Notes under the pieces: generated by a model
Seen by the model: only the letters and a program-made list of their open reading frames with translations
The model's database searches: none
Told to the model about the DNA's origin: nothing
Source of the DNA: Undaria pinnatifida
Lineage: Eukaryota > Sar > Phaeophyceae > Laminariales > Alariaceae
Direction: 5' to 3'
Length of the DNA: 64,000 nt
NCBI GenBank assembly: GCA_012845835.1
Contig: JABAKD010000027.1
Span: forward strand, 186,001-250,000
Program-made: the position numbers and the translations under genes
In this document: positions 56,801 to 64,000 of the stretch, in pieces
Position numbering within the stretch: the stretch's first letter is position 1
Layout of the letters: every line of letters starts with the position of its first letter

Positions 56801-59800
56801 CCGGGGCGGTTAGCCAGACGCCCGTACGTGCTTCATTTATCGGACTTGGTACCGGCACTTGCCATTCTCCATGATGCGCCTTGCCGGAAGCTACTTTTGT
56901 GTGGGCACCGGGTGATATTAGCTTGCGTATTGTGTGGAAGAACCCGGGTGATAATAGTTTCCGTGCTATTCGGAAGGCGTACCAGCCCAGGGGGGTCGTA
57001 CCACCAAGTCAAAGTTGTCATCGTCCCTGATCTGGTCGTTTTGGTGTATTTCGAACGTTCTAGGTCATCACAGACACTGCGAAAAAAACGAATCCTAACT
57101 ACTCAAACTCTCGCGACGATATTGGTACATTTGTTCCGGCGGTCTCTACATCATATATCTGGGACAGAGTGGTACGTAGTACGTACAACATCAATTGTCA
57201 TCAACACGCCCTGCCGACAGCAGATGTCCTGGACGACGGCCGCTGCAAACAACAATAGTGAAACGCAACGCACTCTCAATTGCCATAGTGTGTGCCAGCA
57301 GGCCGATTTATTGTCAAAATAGTATCACCCCACGCGGATTCTTGCGACCTTACGCGAGCGCCGCTCCAGATTCACAGACTTGACGCCAATTTTGTATGTC
57401 AAGAGCCCAGCTCGCCCCGCTGAGATGTACGCACAGCGCTACGCCAGATATATAGCAAGTGCATGGAAGGAGAGTATTGGGCGTCATTACAGTGGTGTAT
57501 CGAGTTTAAGACGATCAGGATTTTAGGAGTTTTCAGGAGACAGGGACCAAGTAAATCGGCTTGTCGCGAAAAAACACTGCTCGGAATCAGTATGTGATCC
57601 CTTTTGTGGTATTATTGGTGAAGGATAAGAGATAACACCACCTGAATTGGCTTGTCACGGGGCGGTCTTTGAAAATGGGTACACCGCTATTAATCTCCTT
57701 CGGTGATTCGGAGGGAAAACATGTCGCGATTTGATGGCAATTTCAGAAGCAGCGCCTACCAGAAAGCACCTCACGTTGCCGGGGTAGGGTGTATACCCCA
57801 ATAGCAATCGAATGAGCTGCATCGCACGCGCGAAACACATGATACTATTCGCGTACTGATGCTCCCTCTTCCTACTCGCCTGACGACGATAGCAACCACC
57901 CTCGTCGTCATTTGGTAATCAAAAGTGAGACCGAACATGGACAACAGATAGGACGGGTACCCCGATTCAACAACGCCTACGATAAGAACATTCGGGACTT
58001 AAGAGAGGTCGCATGAAAATGTCCTGCAATACAAAACGTCGTACATTTCCCACTACAGATAAGAGCAATGCGTCGCTGAGAGTCCGTGTTTGAACTTCTC
58101 CAGGGGTGCTCTTAGATCGGAGTACCGGTACCGGTACCCATCGCACCTGTGCTGTCATCGTGTGCGAGAACTGCTCCATGCTGGGGCCGAGGTTCATCCA
58201 CTTGAGGGAAGGGGTCTTATCCGCGAACGCCGCGAGCTTCTGCATCAGCACGAAGTCCATGAACATTCTCTCCTTAACGTGAGGGTGTCGCACCTGTCGA
58301 CCGTGTACCATTGAGCGGCGCAACAGTTCACATTATACAGGTGACATTATACAAGGTTTCCCTTCGGGGTGGGGTTGGCTTCAAACCCTGTGGCTGTGAC
58401 AAGTTGAAAAGGGGGAACACACAAGCATTCGCATGGGCTACAATATTTCTCTTCGGGATGCGGTTGCTTCAAATGCTTCAAATGCTTCAAATGCTTCAAA
58501 TGCTTCAAATGCTTCAAATGCGGGGGGTATCGCAAGTTGAAAAGGCGTAAAAACAAACTTTACAAATATAAAAGCAAATTACCCACCGCGTAAGTAACCC
58601 GGCAAGTGACACCGACCAGCCCATACGGTTTTATACTTTAGTCAAAGCAAGGTACTGTACGAGTATAAGCTAAAGCATTTATTGAAAACAAGAGAAAAAA
58701 GAGACGCCGCGCAAGTAACCGGCCATGTAATACCGATCAGCTCAAACGAGTTTAAAGTGTAGTGCAAACGCCGTGCTGCAAGCAGCGACGCTTGGGTCGT
58801 TCCTCAAAACGTGCTTCGTACTTTGGCATGTTGGTTGAACTCACGTGTTCTATCGCCACGCCCTCAAGGAGAAGGAATGGAGGCGAAGTCGAAATCACAG
58901 AACGAAAAATTGTTTCCAGACCAATACTTTCGCATTCATTCGCACCTGCGGACGATGCCAAGAAAATCAACACCTGACACGCCGTGCTGCAAGTAGCTAG
59001 CGTTCGATCGTTCCTCTCAACTTCTTCACAACGTTGTTCACATTAGGTCGTTAACCAAAAAACGGTATACCGGGTAGTGCTTTGCGCCATATTCCCGTAC
59101 AAGGGAAATTCGTCACGAAGATCACCTTTTACGGGCTGCGTTCATTGGTCAAAGCACAGCTCTGCCGTGAGATGGCCATAAAAGCTTGGGTGCATCGGCT
59201 TACATCCAATCACGTTTTCGGTCACCGTTTTCTGGTGAAATTTTCATCGTTTTCTGGCATGTAGACCGCCGCTTGATACGCCCACCAGACCTGTGCAAGG
59301 TCAACCCCGGCAACAACTACTATTATAAAACTAAACAACAACAGCATACGTCCCACGGAGGAACAACACATGACCAATAAAGCAGGTCGGACCCCCCTCC
59401 AGCCGCTGCGTAAAATCGTATCATATGTACACGAACCCGTGGAACATCTCGGGCAGTCAAAACAGTCTGACGACATGCCAGAAACGTATCAAGTATACAT
59501 ATAGTCTCCCTCCCAGGAAGGAGGGGTGGAGGGGTCAAGCGCAGCACGCCGTGGTCTGTCGGCGATAGGACGCACCGAGTTCCCTGATCTCGTCATCTAC
59601 TGAGGGTTTGGGATACTTGCAACCGTTGACAACGCCACCTCTAGTAGATGCCCTCAACCCATTGTGTGTTCCGACCCAATAAAGCAGTGCTCTGGTCGCT
59701 GATGTTTGTTTCTCCAAACGACGTATGGCAATCAATATGTGCTGTTTTTTAGTTCTATAGTTGTTGGCGGAAATGACATTGCCCAGGTCTGGTACGCTCA

Positions 59801-61745
59801 TCGAGCGATGCTCTACACACCAGAAAACGGAAAACGATGATTTCTACTAGACAACGGTGACCAAGAACATGATTGATTGTAAGCAGATGCACCCATGCCA
59901 TTACGGCTATCTCCCGGTACAGCGGTGCTTTGACCAATGAGCGCAGCCCGCATATAGCGGTTTTTCTTGAGGACTTCCCCTGTACCGGAAAATGGCGCAA
60001 AACACCTTCGGCATAGCGTTCTTTGGCTGACGCCCTTATATTTGCGTGTTCTTTTGCCGCCTTCCCAAACGGACGAACGGGAGGGCAACATTTCGTTTTC
60101 AGACCGTGTCATCTACATGACCTTTTACGCCCTACCCCAGCTTCCTTGGGGTTTCGAGATGATATGGAGGACATCCCGTGCCACCCGCAAGCTACTTGGC
60201 GTAGAGTAGGGTGTTTGCAGGATATCAACTTATTCGTTGGACACGGCAAGAACACGTCTAATACTATCAGCAATACTGAAACCGACGAACAGCACCACCC
60301 ACGACCAGCGTAACCCACCAAAGTAGGCAAAAACGAGTCACAAGTCAAGGGCACCTTTCACCTATTTTTGGAGGGTTGGGTTGGCCCTGGGTTTTATCAT
60401 GACATTTGTCGCTTTCAATACCATTATCATATGTTTCCTACCCAACGACATTTGGCATCCCTGTAGGCTTTCGTGGGGGACCGTCGTCACTGTACACATG
60501 CTTCGAAAGGAGCCATCTAGCCCCAAGCCGATACCGTCCTCCACCAGCAGCCCTCGCGAAGATCGCGCGACGAGAACCCTTTGTGCGAGGCTGACCTTAA
60601 CAGGCCATGGCATTGTCACGGTTCCATGCGCGACGTTAGCGACCGCGGCACCCGATGAACAGGGTGTTTGCGAGAGACTGACTTCCATTGGGTAGGAAAA
60701 CATACAAAAATAACACGAAACCGAGGAGCGTTTCCTACAAGCCGGTGAACAGGGTGTTTGCGAGATACTAAGTTTGGTTGGGCGGGAAAAATTCACTATT
60801 AACACGAAACCGACGATACAACCCAGGACCAATCCAACCAGCGAAAAGTTAGGCTAGAAGTGCCATTTTGGCCCTCTGAAGCTATTATTATCGTGGGTTA
60901 GGTTGGCCTTGGGTTTAAGCGTTCTCCGGTTTCATATAATTCTTACATCACTTCGTTCCCAACCAAATGTGGCATCTCGCGAAAACTTTACACGGTAATG
61001 GATACTGGCCACACAAGGGAAACGACCGGATCTGTTGAAAACGACCGGAGAGGTTGACAACGACAGGATCGGTTTATAACGACCGGATAACGACTGGACA
61101 GGTTGACAACCACAGGATCGGTCGATAACGGTCCGATCAATCGAAGAAAGGGCGAGGACTAGCGCTGACAGCAACGTACTCTCCGTGCATGACGGCTTGT
61201 GCACTTGCACCATACCACCGACCGCGGCACCCGATGAACGGCGACTGATCCAGACATTAACGGCGGAATCGGTCGATAACGACAAACCGATAAAGACAAG
61301 TAGGCAACGGTTCGTTCAACGGAAGAGAGGACGGGGATTAACCCTGACAGCCAAGATTTCTACGCGCATTACGACCTTGTGCACTTGCGCGATACTGCCG
61401 GCCGCGGCACCCGATGAACGGGCACTAATCGCTCAAACATACGGCCGGACCGGTCGATAACGGGCCAATCAATCGAAGACAAAACGGTGCCAAGTTTGAC
61501 AGCCACGAATTCCCCGCTCATGCCGGCCTTGTGCACTTGCACGATATGCTAGCACGCGGCACCCAATGAACAGCTGCTGATCGCACGACCGGACCGGTCC
61601 ATGGCAATAGGTCGACAAGGGTTCGATACTCCTCAGAGTGCACGCGACTAACCTTAACAGCCACCACATTTCCGTGCATGACGGCCTTGTGCACTTGTGC
61701 AATGCTACCGCTCGCCATTGGGTTTTTGTCGAACCAGTCGAACAC
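39616..61745 (-). CDS. ADCK2-type ABC1/UbiB atypical kinase, 5' partial (10 exons seen)
   Basis: Ten exons (5' to 3': 61653-61745, 58147-58293, 56463-56576, 55349-55480, 52619-52765, 51561-51653, 47429-47578, 43383-43505, 42064-42172, 39616-40181) give a continuous frame of 557 codons plus stop. Kinase landmarks in order: PMASGSIAQVHKA (Ala-rich loop), VAVK lysine, VRHPHVKERM, TDLLLEADNLDAF, FPRVLH...VLVETFEDG, catalytic HADLHPGNILV, LVDAGMVAKL in the DFG position, then the GDG...AG and RVDVEYATLI helices. DAG instead of DFG and the C-terminal order match ADCK2 (yeast Mcp2-related) proteins, which act in mitochondria in coenzyme Q/lipid homeostasis; enzymatic activity is not established by sequence. 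All introns but the last are phase 0, 1.0-4.0 kb. The N-terminal exons with KxGQ lie upstream, unseen. The final exon is the least certain. Confidence 0.85.
40190..40660 (+). repeat. Degenerate ~38 bp tandem array (CACGGATCACTG)
   Basis: About a dozen diverged units around CACAGATCATTTCCACGGATCACTG..., best preserved at the right end (40555-40650). It lies in the last intron of the ADCK2-like gene. Confidence 0.8.
40661..42063. other. Intron of the ADCK2-like gene; no other gene
   Basis: Intron i-j. It holds an A20 run at 41370-41389 and unplaced short frames. A copy of the CATCCTGCC(A/T)TGAGAG stretch at the exon i donor recurs near 41850, hinting at a small local duplication. Confidence 0.5.
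42064..42172 (-). CDS. ADCK2-like exon i
   Basis: 36 codons plus 1 nt, acceptor GGTCTACAG, strong donor T|GTGAGTA. ALLPTYNILDGAQVLLEAHK corresponds to the LDILEAA-like end of ADCK2. First non-phase-0 boundary in the gene. Confidence 0.75.
42461..42482. other. Perfect hairpin in intron h-i
   Basis: GGGGATTTCC, TC loop, GGAAATCCCC. Ten paired bases with a 2 nt centre. Confidence 0.6.
43383..43505 (-). CDS. ADCK2-like exon h
   Basis: 41 codons, phase 0-0, acceptor GTGGTTGCAG, donor AAG|GTGACG. RRHSVRVDVEYATLILNIL is the C-terminal helix typical of ABC1 proteins (H.V..D..FA.L...). Confidence 0.88.
43660..43830 (-). repeat. TTCTCTTCGGGATG dispersed repeat, copy 1
   Basis: Shares TTTCTCTTCGGGATG(T/C)GGTT, GCTTGAAA, CCACCGCGCAA(A/G)TAACC and ATCACCGACCAGC with 58.34-58.75 kb. 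The GGTTCG...-like stretch hints at a tRNA-derived element, unproven. Intron g-h. Confidence 0.5.
44575..44875 (+). repeat. (AGT)n microsatellite
   Basis: AGT/AGC units with interruptions; the serine- and leucine-rich frames in this interval come from it. Intron g-h. Confidence 0.9.
45770..45905 (-). repeat. AGCTTGC core repeats, two diverged copies
   Basis: GCAAGCTGCGTG followed by GCTGTGAG, twice, in intron g-h. Confidence 0.5.
45968..46203 (+). repeat. ~135 bp tandem duplication
   Basis: Both copies contain GACTAAGATCCCTCCGTAACC, AAATTACCCAA, TTTTATGTTT and TATTCTTGTCGT. Intron g-h. Confidence 0.8.
46846..47035 (+). repeat. CCGGCACTA dispersed repeat, copy 2
   Basis: ATAGTGCCGGTGTGTGCCAA, ACCGGCACTATTTAGGCAC and GGCGCTGTAGGGAGACCCCTA match the 37.8 kb copy. 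Intron g-h. Confidence 0.55.
47429..47578 (-). CDS. ADCK2-like exon g
   Basis: 50 codons, phase 0-0, acceptor ATGTCTACAG, donor ACG|GTAAGA. ECLGSGDGVEAGRAVLNF matches the GDG..AG helix after the DAG loop; a Cys and FLHDM follow at the family spacing. Confidence 0.88.
47618..47718 (+). repeat. 8 bp minisatellite (TCACCACA)
   Basis: About twelve uninterrupted copies of TCACCACA, 40 bp upstream of exon g on the transcribed strand, that is, just before its 3' splice site. Confidence 0.95.
48170..48242 (+). repeat. 9 bp minisatellite (GTGTGATAA)
   Basis: Eight perfect copies in intron f-g. Confidence 0.95.
48780..48850 (-). repeat. AGCTTGC core repeat, diverged copy
   Basis: CTCAGCTGTGAGATCGAGG and GACACTCATATTCGCAACCTGCGTG. 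It lies inside a long chance frame on the plus strand (48574-49332). Confidence 0.55.
49588..49855 (+). repeat. ~52 bp tandem repeat (GCTACTCTACGAAGAGGAA)
   Basis: Five to six units with CTGCTACTCTAC, GAGGCAAG and CTCGATA. Intron f-g. Confidence 0.8.
50560..51345 (+). repeat. Modular C-rich dispersed repeat, longest C-tracts
   Basis: Same module order as at 4.7 and 10.2 kb but with an expanded middle: three blocks of CCCCGCCCCAACC(C)n (50878-50957), two TTTATAG boxes, then the TCAGATTTTGTCCC / GGGTTTTATAGTTTCC module and the AGCTTGC core (51278-51330). Intron f-g, antisense to the gene. Confidence 0.7.
51561..51653 (-). CDS. ADCK2-like exon f (DAG motif)
   Basis: 31 codons, phase 0-0, acceptor GCTGACAG, donor CTG|GTACGA. 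RLVLVDAGMVAKL carries the metal-binding Asp as DAG. Confidence 0.92.
52619..52765 (-). CDS. ADCK2-like exon e (catalytic loop)
   Basis: 49 codons, phase 0-0, acceptor CTCTAACAG, donor GAG|GTGGGT. Contains LKMVLKDGLLHADLHPGNIL, the catalytic loop of ABC1 kinases. Confidence 0.93.
53040..53165 (+). repeat. CCGGCACTA dispersed repeat, copy 3
   Basis: CATACTCCCACTGC, TGTGCCAAGCGATTCACAGGC, TAGCGGGCAACCGGCAC. Intron d-e. Confidence 0.55.
53567..54061. mobile_element. Foldback (long terminal inverted repeat) MITE
   Basis: Two ~220 bp arms in inverted orientation around a ~60 bp centre. The left arm begins AGGTCATGAGACC and contains CTCAGAACTGA, CAAAAACACC and CTTCTCCGTTTGTCC; the right arm gives the same words in reverse complement (GGTCTCACAACG outermost). 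It would fold into one long hairpin. No clear target duplication and no coding. Intron d-e of the ADCK2-like gene. Confidence 0.8.
55349..55480 (-). CDS. ADCK2-like exon d
   Basis: 44 codons, phase 0-0, acceptor GACCGGCAG, donor AAG|GTGACA. Begins VETFEDGCVVSDYA, the VLVETFE motif completed across the junction. The following ~25 residues are lineage-specific. Confidence 0.88.
55555..55735 (+). repeat. AATAGTGCCGG dispersed repeat, copy 4
   Basis: Repeated AATAGTGCCGG words and a palindromic GTGCTATTAATAGCAC centre at 55694-55709. Intron c-d. Confidence 0.5.
56070..56135 (-). repeat. AGCTTGC core repeat
   Basis: GATCGAGGGTTTTGTC and TTCATCTTGGCAAGCTGTGTG, intron c-d. Confidence 0.6.
56205..56300 (-). 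pseudogene. Decayed duplicate of ADCK2-like exon c
   Basis: Aligns to 56463-56560 with small insertions: CAGCACG..CTCGAC..CCT.TGCAGCA and CG.GGGG.ACA are shared. The frame is lost. It lies about 170 bp downstream (in gene direction) of the intact exon, in intron c-d. Confidence 0.55.
56463..56576 (-). CDS. ADCK2-like exon c
   Basis: 38 codons, phase 0-0, acceptor CTCGCGACAG, donor CTG|GTGGGT. Encodes TDLLLEADNLDAFNANF and CVFPRVLH, the family's DL..EA.NL..F and FP.P segments. Confidence 0.9.
58147..58293 (-). CDS. ADCK2-like exon b
   Basis: 49 codons, phase 0-0, acceptor GGTCGACAG, donor CAG|GTGCGA. VRHPHVKERMFMDF continues VAVK exactly as in the family; LKWMNLGPSMEQF matches the helix that follows. 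Confidence 0.9.
58345..58750 (-). repeat. TTCTCTTCGGGATG dispersed repeat, copies 2-4, with 9 bp minisatellite
   Basis: Two copies of TT(C)TCTTCGGG.TG.GGTTGCTTCAAA and two of CCGCG(T/C)AAGTAACC..., with six AAATGCTTC units expanded at 58467-58519. Intron a-b. Confidence 0.6.
59082..60005. mobile_element. Element with ~205 bp terminal inverted repeats
   Basis: The arm 59082-59285 and the arm 59800-60005 are reverse complements with substitutions, sharing TTGCGCCAT, GGGCTGCG.TCATTGGTCAA, GGTGCATC and ACGGTGACC words. The 515 bp between them has no coding potential I recognise. A related fragment is at 16.76 kb. Intron a-b. Confidence 0.6.
60560..60665 (-). pseudogene. Decayed copy of ADCK2-like exon a (most distant)
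   Basis: Minus strand reads SSGAAVANVAHGTV...VKV-like, a degenerate version of the GSIAQVHKA...VAVKV exon. Confidence 0.5.
61150..61250 (-). pseudogene. Decayed copy of ADCK2-like exon a
   Basis: Keeps GAAVGGMVQVHK followed by a 1 nt deletion that shifts the frame. Confidence 0.65.
61340..61430 (-). pseudogene. Decayed copy of ADCK2-like exon a, frame still open
   Basis: Reads GAAAGSIAQVHKVVM and LAVRV without a stop. It lacks a phase-0 acceptor, so it is probably not used. Confidence 0.65.
61500..61575 (-). pseudogene. Decayed copy of ADCK2-like exon a with stop codon
   Basis: Reads stop-HIVQVHKAGMSGEFVAVKL; a TAG interrupts the Ala-rich loop while the lysine region is intact. Confidence 0.7.
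61653..61745 (-). CDS. ADCK2-like exon a (Ala-rich loop, VAVK)
   Basis: 31 codons from ATATACAG| to AAG|GTTAGT, phase 0 both ends. Encodes PMASGSIAQVHKAVMHG and VAVK, the nucleotide-binding loop and conserved lysine of ABC1 kinases. Confidence 0.9.
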
Positions 61746-62087
61746 CTGTATATCATTGAGAGAGGAAGGTCATTTTAGCAGCTACTCGAACACAACGCGT
61801 GCCCCTTTTGCAAAATGAATATAATACACTCCCTTACATAGCATATACTATCAAGTGTATATGTATGTATCATGCAAACAGAGCGGCCTGGCCATGGCGA
61901 TAAGGTTTACAGGTGCACCCGGGTCATTCTCCCTCGGAATCGGGTACGATGTACCATGGGAGGAGGAAGGAAATTTTAGCAACCTGTCGAACTCCCATAT
62001 ATGGCATGGGAAGAGGAAGGCGATTTTAGTAATCAGTCGAACATATTTACAGCAGTGGGAGAGGCAAGCAACTACTGCGCAGTCACA

Positions 62088-62445
62088 CACAGTGCGTAAA
62101 GATTATCTTCGACGAAATCGTCGATCTCGTAGCGGACGTGTCTTTTGACTGTACAGATACGGCGGCAAGACAATATCATGGAGGTCTCGTGCACTTGTCC
62201 CATACAACCGCCCGCCATCGGCTTTTGGTCGAGCCTGCCGAAGCCCTACACATCAGCGGAAGACGTAAGTGAACAAATCACGGTCACACGCAGCTTGCAG
62301 AAATGAGTCACGACGACGGCCTCGATCTCACAGTCGAGGTGTATGTTAATCTTGATTATCCTTAAAAGAGGAACCAACATGTGGAAAAAACGCCCGGCCG
62401 ACGTATGACACAGCTTGCAAAGCTGAGTACTGGCCACCCGACCGG
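62088..62445 (+). repeat. AGCTTGC core repeats, three diverged copies
   Basis: TTCGACGAAATCGTCGATCTCG at 62108, CACACGCAGCTTGCAGAAATGAG at 62284 with CTCACAGTCGAGGTG, and CACAGCTTGCAAAGCTGAG at 62410. Confidence 0.55.
62160..62250 (-). pseudogene. Decayed copy of ADCK2-like exon a, upstream, with acceptor-like AG
   Basis: After GATGTGTAG the minus strand reads GFGRLDQKPMAGGCMGQVHE in the phase of exon a, open, but the VAVK part is lost. Flanking GAGGAAGG..ATTTTAG units between 61930 and 62060 repeat the exon a acceptor region. Confidence 0.55.
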
Positions 62446-64000
62446 CTGAAGTCATAGATGACGCGAGATCAGCGAGATTGCACACGCACGCTACAGCAGG
62501 AGTGCAACGACGTCTTTCTTAGGGTAAGGAGTAGATTCGATCGATATTGGGTCATGCTCCCTTTTCCTCACACATATGTTGGCCAAAACGAGGTTTGTGT
62601 CCTTACCATACGATCATACTACGTGCCGGCTGAGTTACTTTTAATAACCATACCTAAGCGGAGGCAAGACGGAGATCTACGATTTGAAGCAGGGTTTGCA
62701 ACGCGTCAAGTCAATAGCAGCTGTTAACCGCGAGCAGGTCGTCTAATGAACGGTGCCATTCATGCCTAACGGGAAACAATCCCGTGCAACACGCAAGGCA
62801 ACTAAGATGACACCAAGATAACCCTATTGAGACAACACACCCTGCGATGACTTTCAGAGCCGACTTCCTCCCAAACCAGAAGGGCACACATCACCAAAAT
62901 GGCGACTAAGGGAAGACCGTGTCGATACGTCTCCATAAGCACGTCACTTGACGTTTGCACTATCTCCTGTTCCCGTGGTCGAAACATTCAGCTTTGAGAT
63001 TCGTCGGAGAGCACCAGGTATGTTTTTCGGCGTGGTATACGGTACGTAAGGGGTCAGCGTAAAACGGCACTGATATACAGAGCCGGTAACCGTTCAAGGA
63101 CACGAGGCGCTATGCAGTACATAAGAATTTCTCGCCGTAGAAGAAACCACAAAGCTTTGACACTAGCTCTCAAATAATTACGTCAAGACTTACTGATGGA
63201 ACGAGTTAAAAGTATGAAGCCTTCCGTGGTACTAATAGTAGCGTTGTCGAGACGTTAATCGCGAACGTGTGTAGCACAAACACCTCCATGGCCACCAGCT
63301 GAATGGATGGAATGAGGTTCGTACGATGATGTGCATCGCTAAAAAAGTTAACCTCACTCTTTGTTTCGTTTTCCTTTTGTTTCCTGCTCGCTTGTTCTGG
63401 ATGTGGTGGTTGGCTTTGCATGTAGTCTTCCTGACTTTGGTGCACGAAAGACTCCTTGCAGCGCCAGCAAACCTGGCCGGTAGTTACAGCTGGACGTCCA
63501 AGAAAGCGCAAACATGCACATTCCCCCAGTTGCACTAGACGTAAGCCGACAAATGCTACTTGGCATTCATATTCCCCACTGTACCAGGTAGTTTTTTGTC
63601 TTCCATCGCATCGCGTATACCTTGAGTCCACGCACATCTCGGTGAAGAAGCTACTATTACAAGCAAAAATAAAACGCATAAAAACTACGCCTGGTACCAA
63701 AGCAATAATACCAAAGCAACAACACCAAAGCATACATAATCATAAGCGCAGTGCTTTATTGATGTTGGCTGTGAAACCACCCCGACGTCGTCAACCGCGG
63801 TTCCAGACAGAAGCAACACGTATATGGGCCTATGGAGTCGCGCCTCCTGGCCGTGGGCGGGCCGGACAACAAACCAAGTCGACGCGGCCCAGGAATGCGC
63901 CCAGCATAGTTCGTAATAGTTGGTAATGTAGTAGAAAAGTAGATGAGGAAAGGGTGCCTCGTACATACAGCAGGCCGGGTGCGCTTGAAGAAAAACACGA
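62446..64000. other. Upstream of recognised kinase exons; no further exon identified
   Basis: The missing KxGQ-bearing exon of the ADCK2-like gene should lie here or beyond the window. One minus-strand stretch (62,830-62,987; FRPREQEIVQTSSDVLMETY then a hydrophobic run LPLVAILVMCALLVW) could be an N-terminal exon but does not match the family. A 175-codon minus frame (63206-63733) has no motif I recognise. Confidence 0.3.

Noticed and set aside
63206-63733. 175-codon minus frame as the missing N-terminal kinase exon
   Set aside because: A LVQLGE stretch superficially recalls KxGQ but the rest does not fit the ABC1 N-terminus and no phase-compatible splice sites were found.

Overview
This is a gene-poor, repeat-rich stretch of nuclear DNA from an intron-rich eukaryote. 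Coding exons are short, bounded by GT-AG splice sites, and separated by introns of about 1 to 4 kb. Short TTAGGG/CCCTAA runs are scattered through it. The Copia RNase H remnant resembles, from memory, Copia elements of stramenopile genomes. My best guess is a stramenopile alga, probably a brown alga, but this is an inference from gene style and could not be tested by a search. I see no rRNA or tRNA genes, no CRISPR array and no bacterial operons.

Region by region. 1-14 kb: no recognised gene; it holds three copies of a GGGCCC-ended MITE (two chained at 1.1-2.8 kb, one inverted at 12.9 kb), several copies of a modular C-rich repeat, a tandem duplication at 9.0-9.6 kb, and a small non-autonomous LTR element at 11.1-12.8 kb sitting inside AT-rich inverted repeats. 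16.2-21.1 kb (+): a three-exon gene for a glycine-rich, two-membrane-segment protein of about 209 residues. 21-28 kb: degenerate tandem repeats and a weak candidate membrane-protein gene at 24.7-26.2 kb. 28.5-34.3 kb: a defective Copia element on the minus strand with two nearly identical ~500 bp LTRs, an intact gag-like frame, and a pol reduced to a frameshifted RT/RNase H tail with a 274 bp tandem duplication. It appears to split an exon of an unrecognised minus-strand gene at 28.4 and 34.3-35.2 kb. 35.3-37.5 kb: a degenerate CCATGGG satellite whose unit orientation flips in the middle.

39.6-61.7 kb and beyond (-): one large gene, the clearest in the window. I assembled ten exons by splice-site and phase matching. 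They encode an ABC1/UbiB-family atypical kinase of the ADCK2 type: Ala-rich loop with QVHKA, the VAVK lysine, the HADLHPGNIL catalytic loop, and LVDAGM in the metal-binding position. The 5' exons carrying the KxGQ motif were not found. Eight introns in a row are phase 0. Introns carry foldback elements, minisatellites and dispersed repeats. The exon encoding the Ala-rich loop sits in an array of at least five decayed copies of itself (60.5-62.3 kb), and another exon has one decayed copy nearby.

The genes show no sign of acting together: the ADCK2-like kinase is expected in mitochondria, and the glycine-rich membrane protein and the disrupted gene have no assigned role. Most of the window is the product of repeat amplification and decay.
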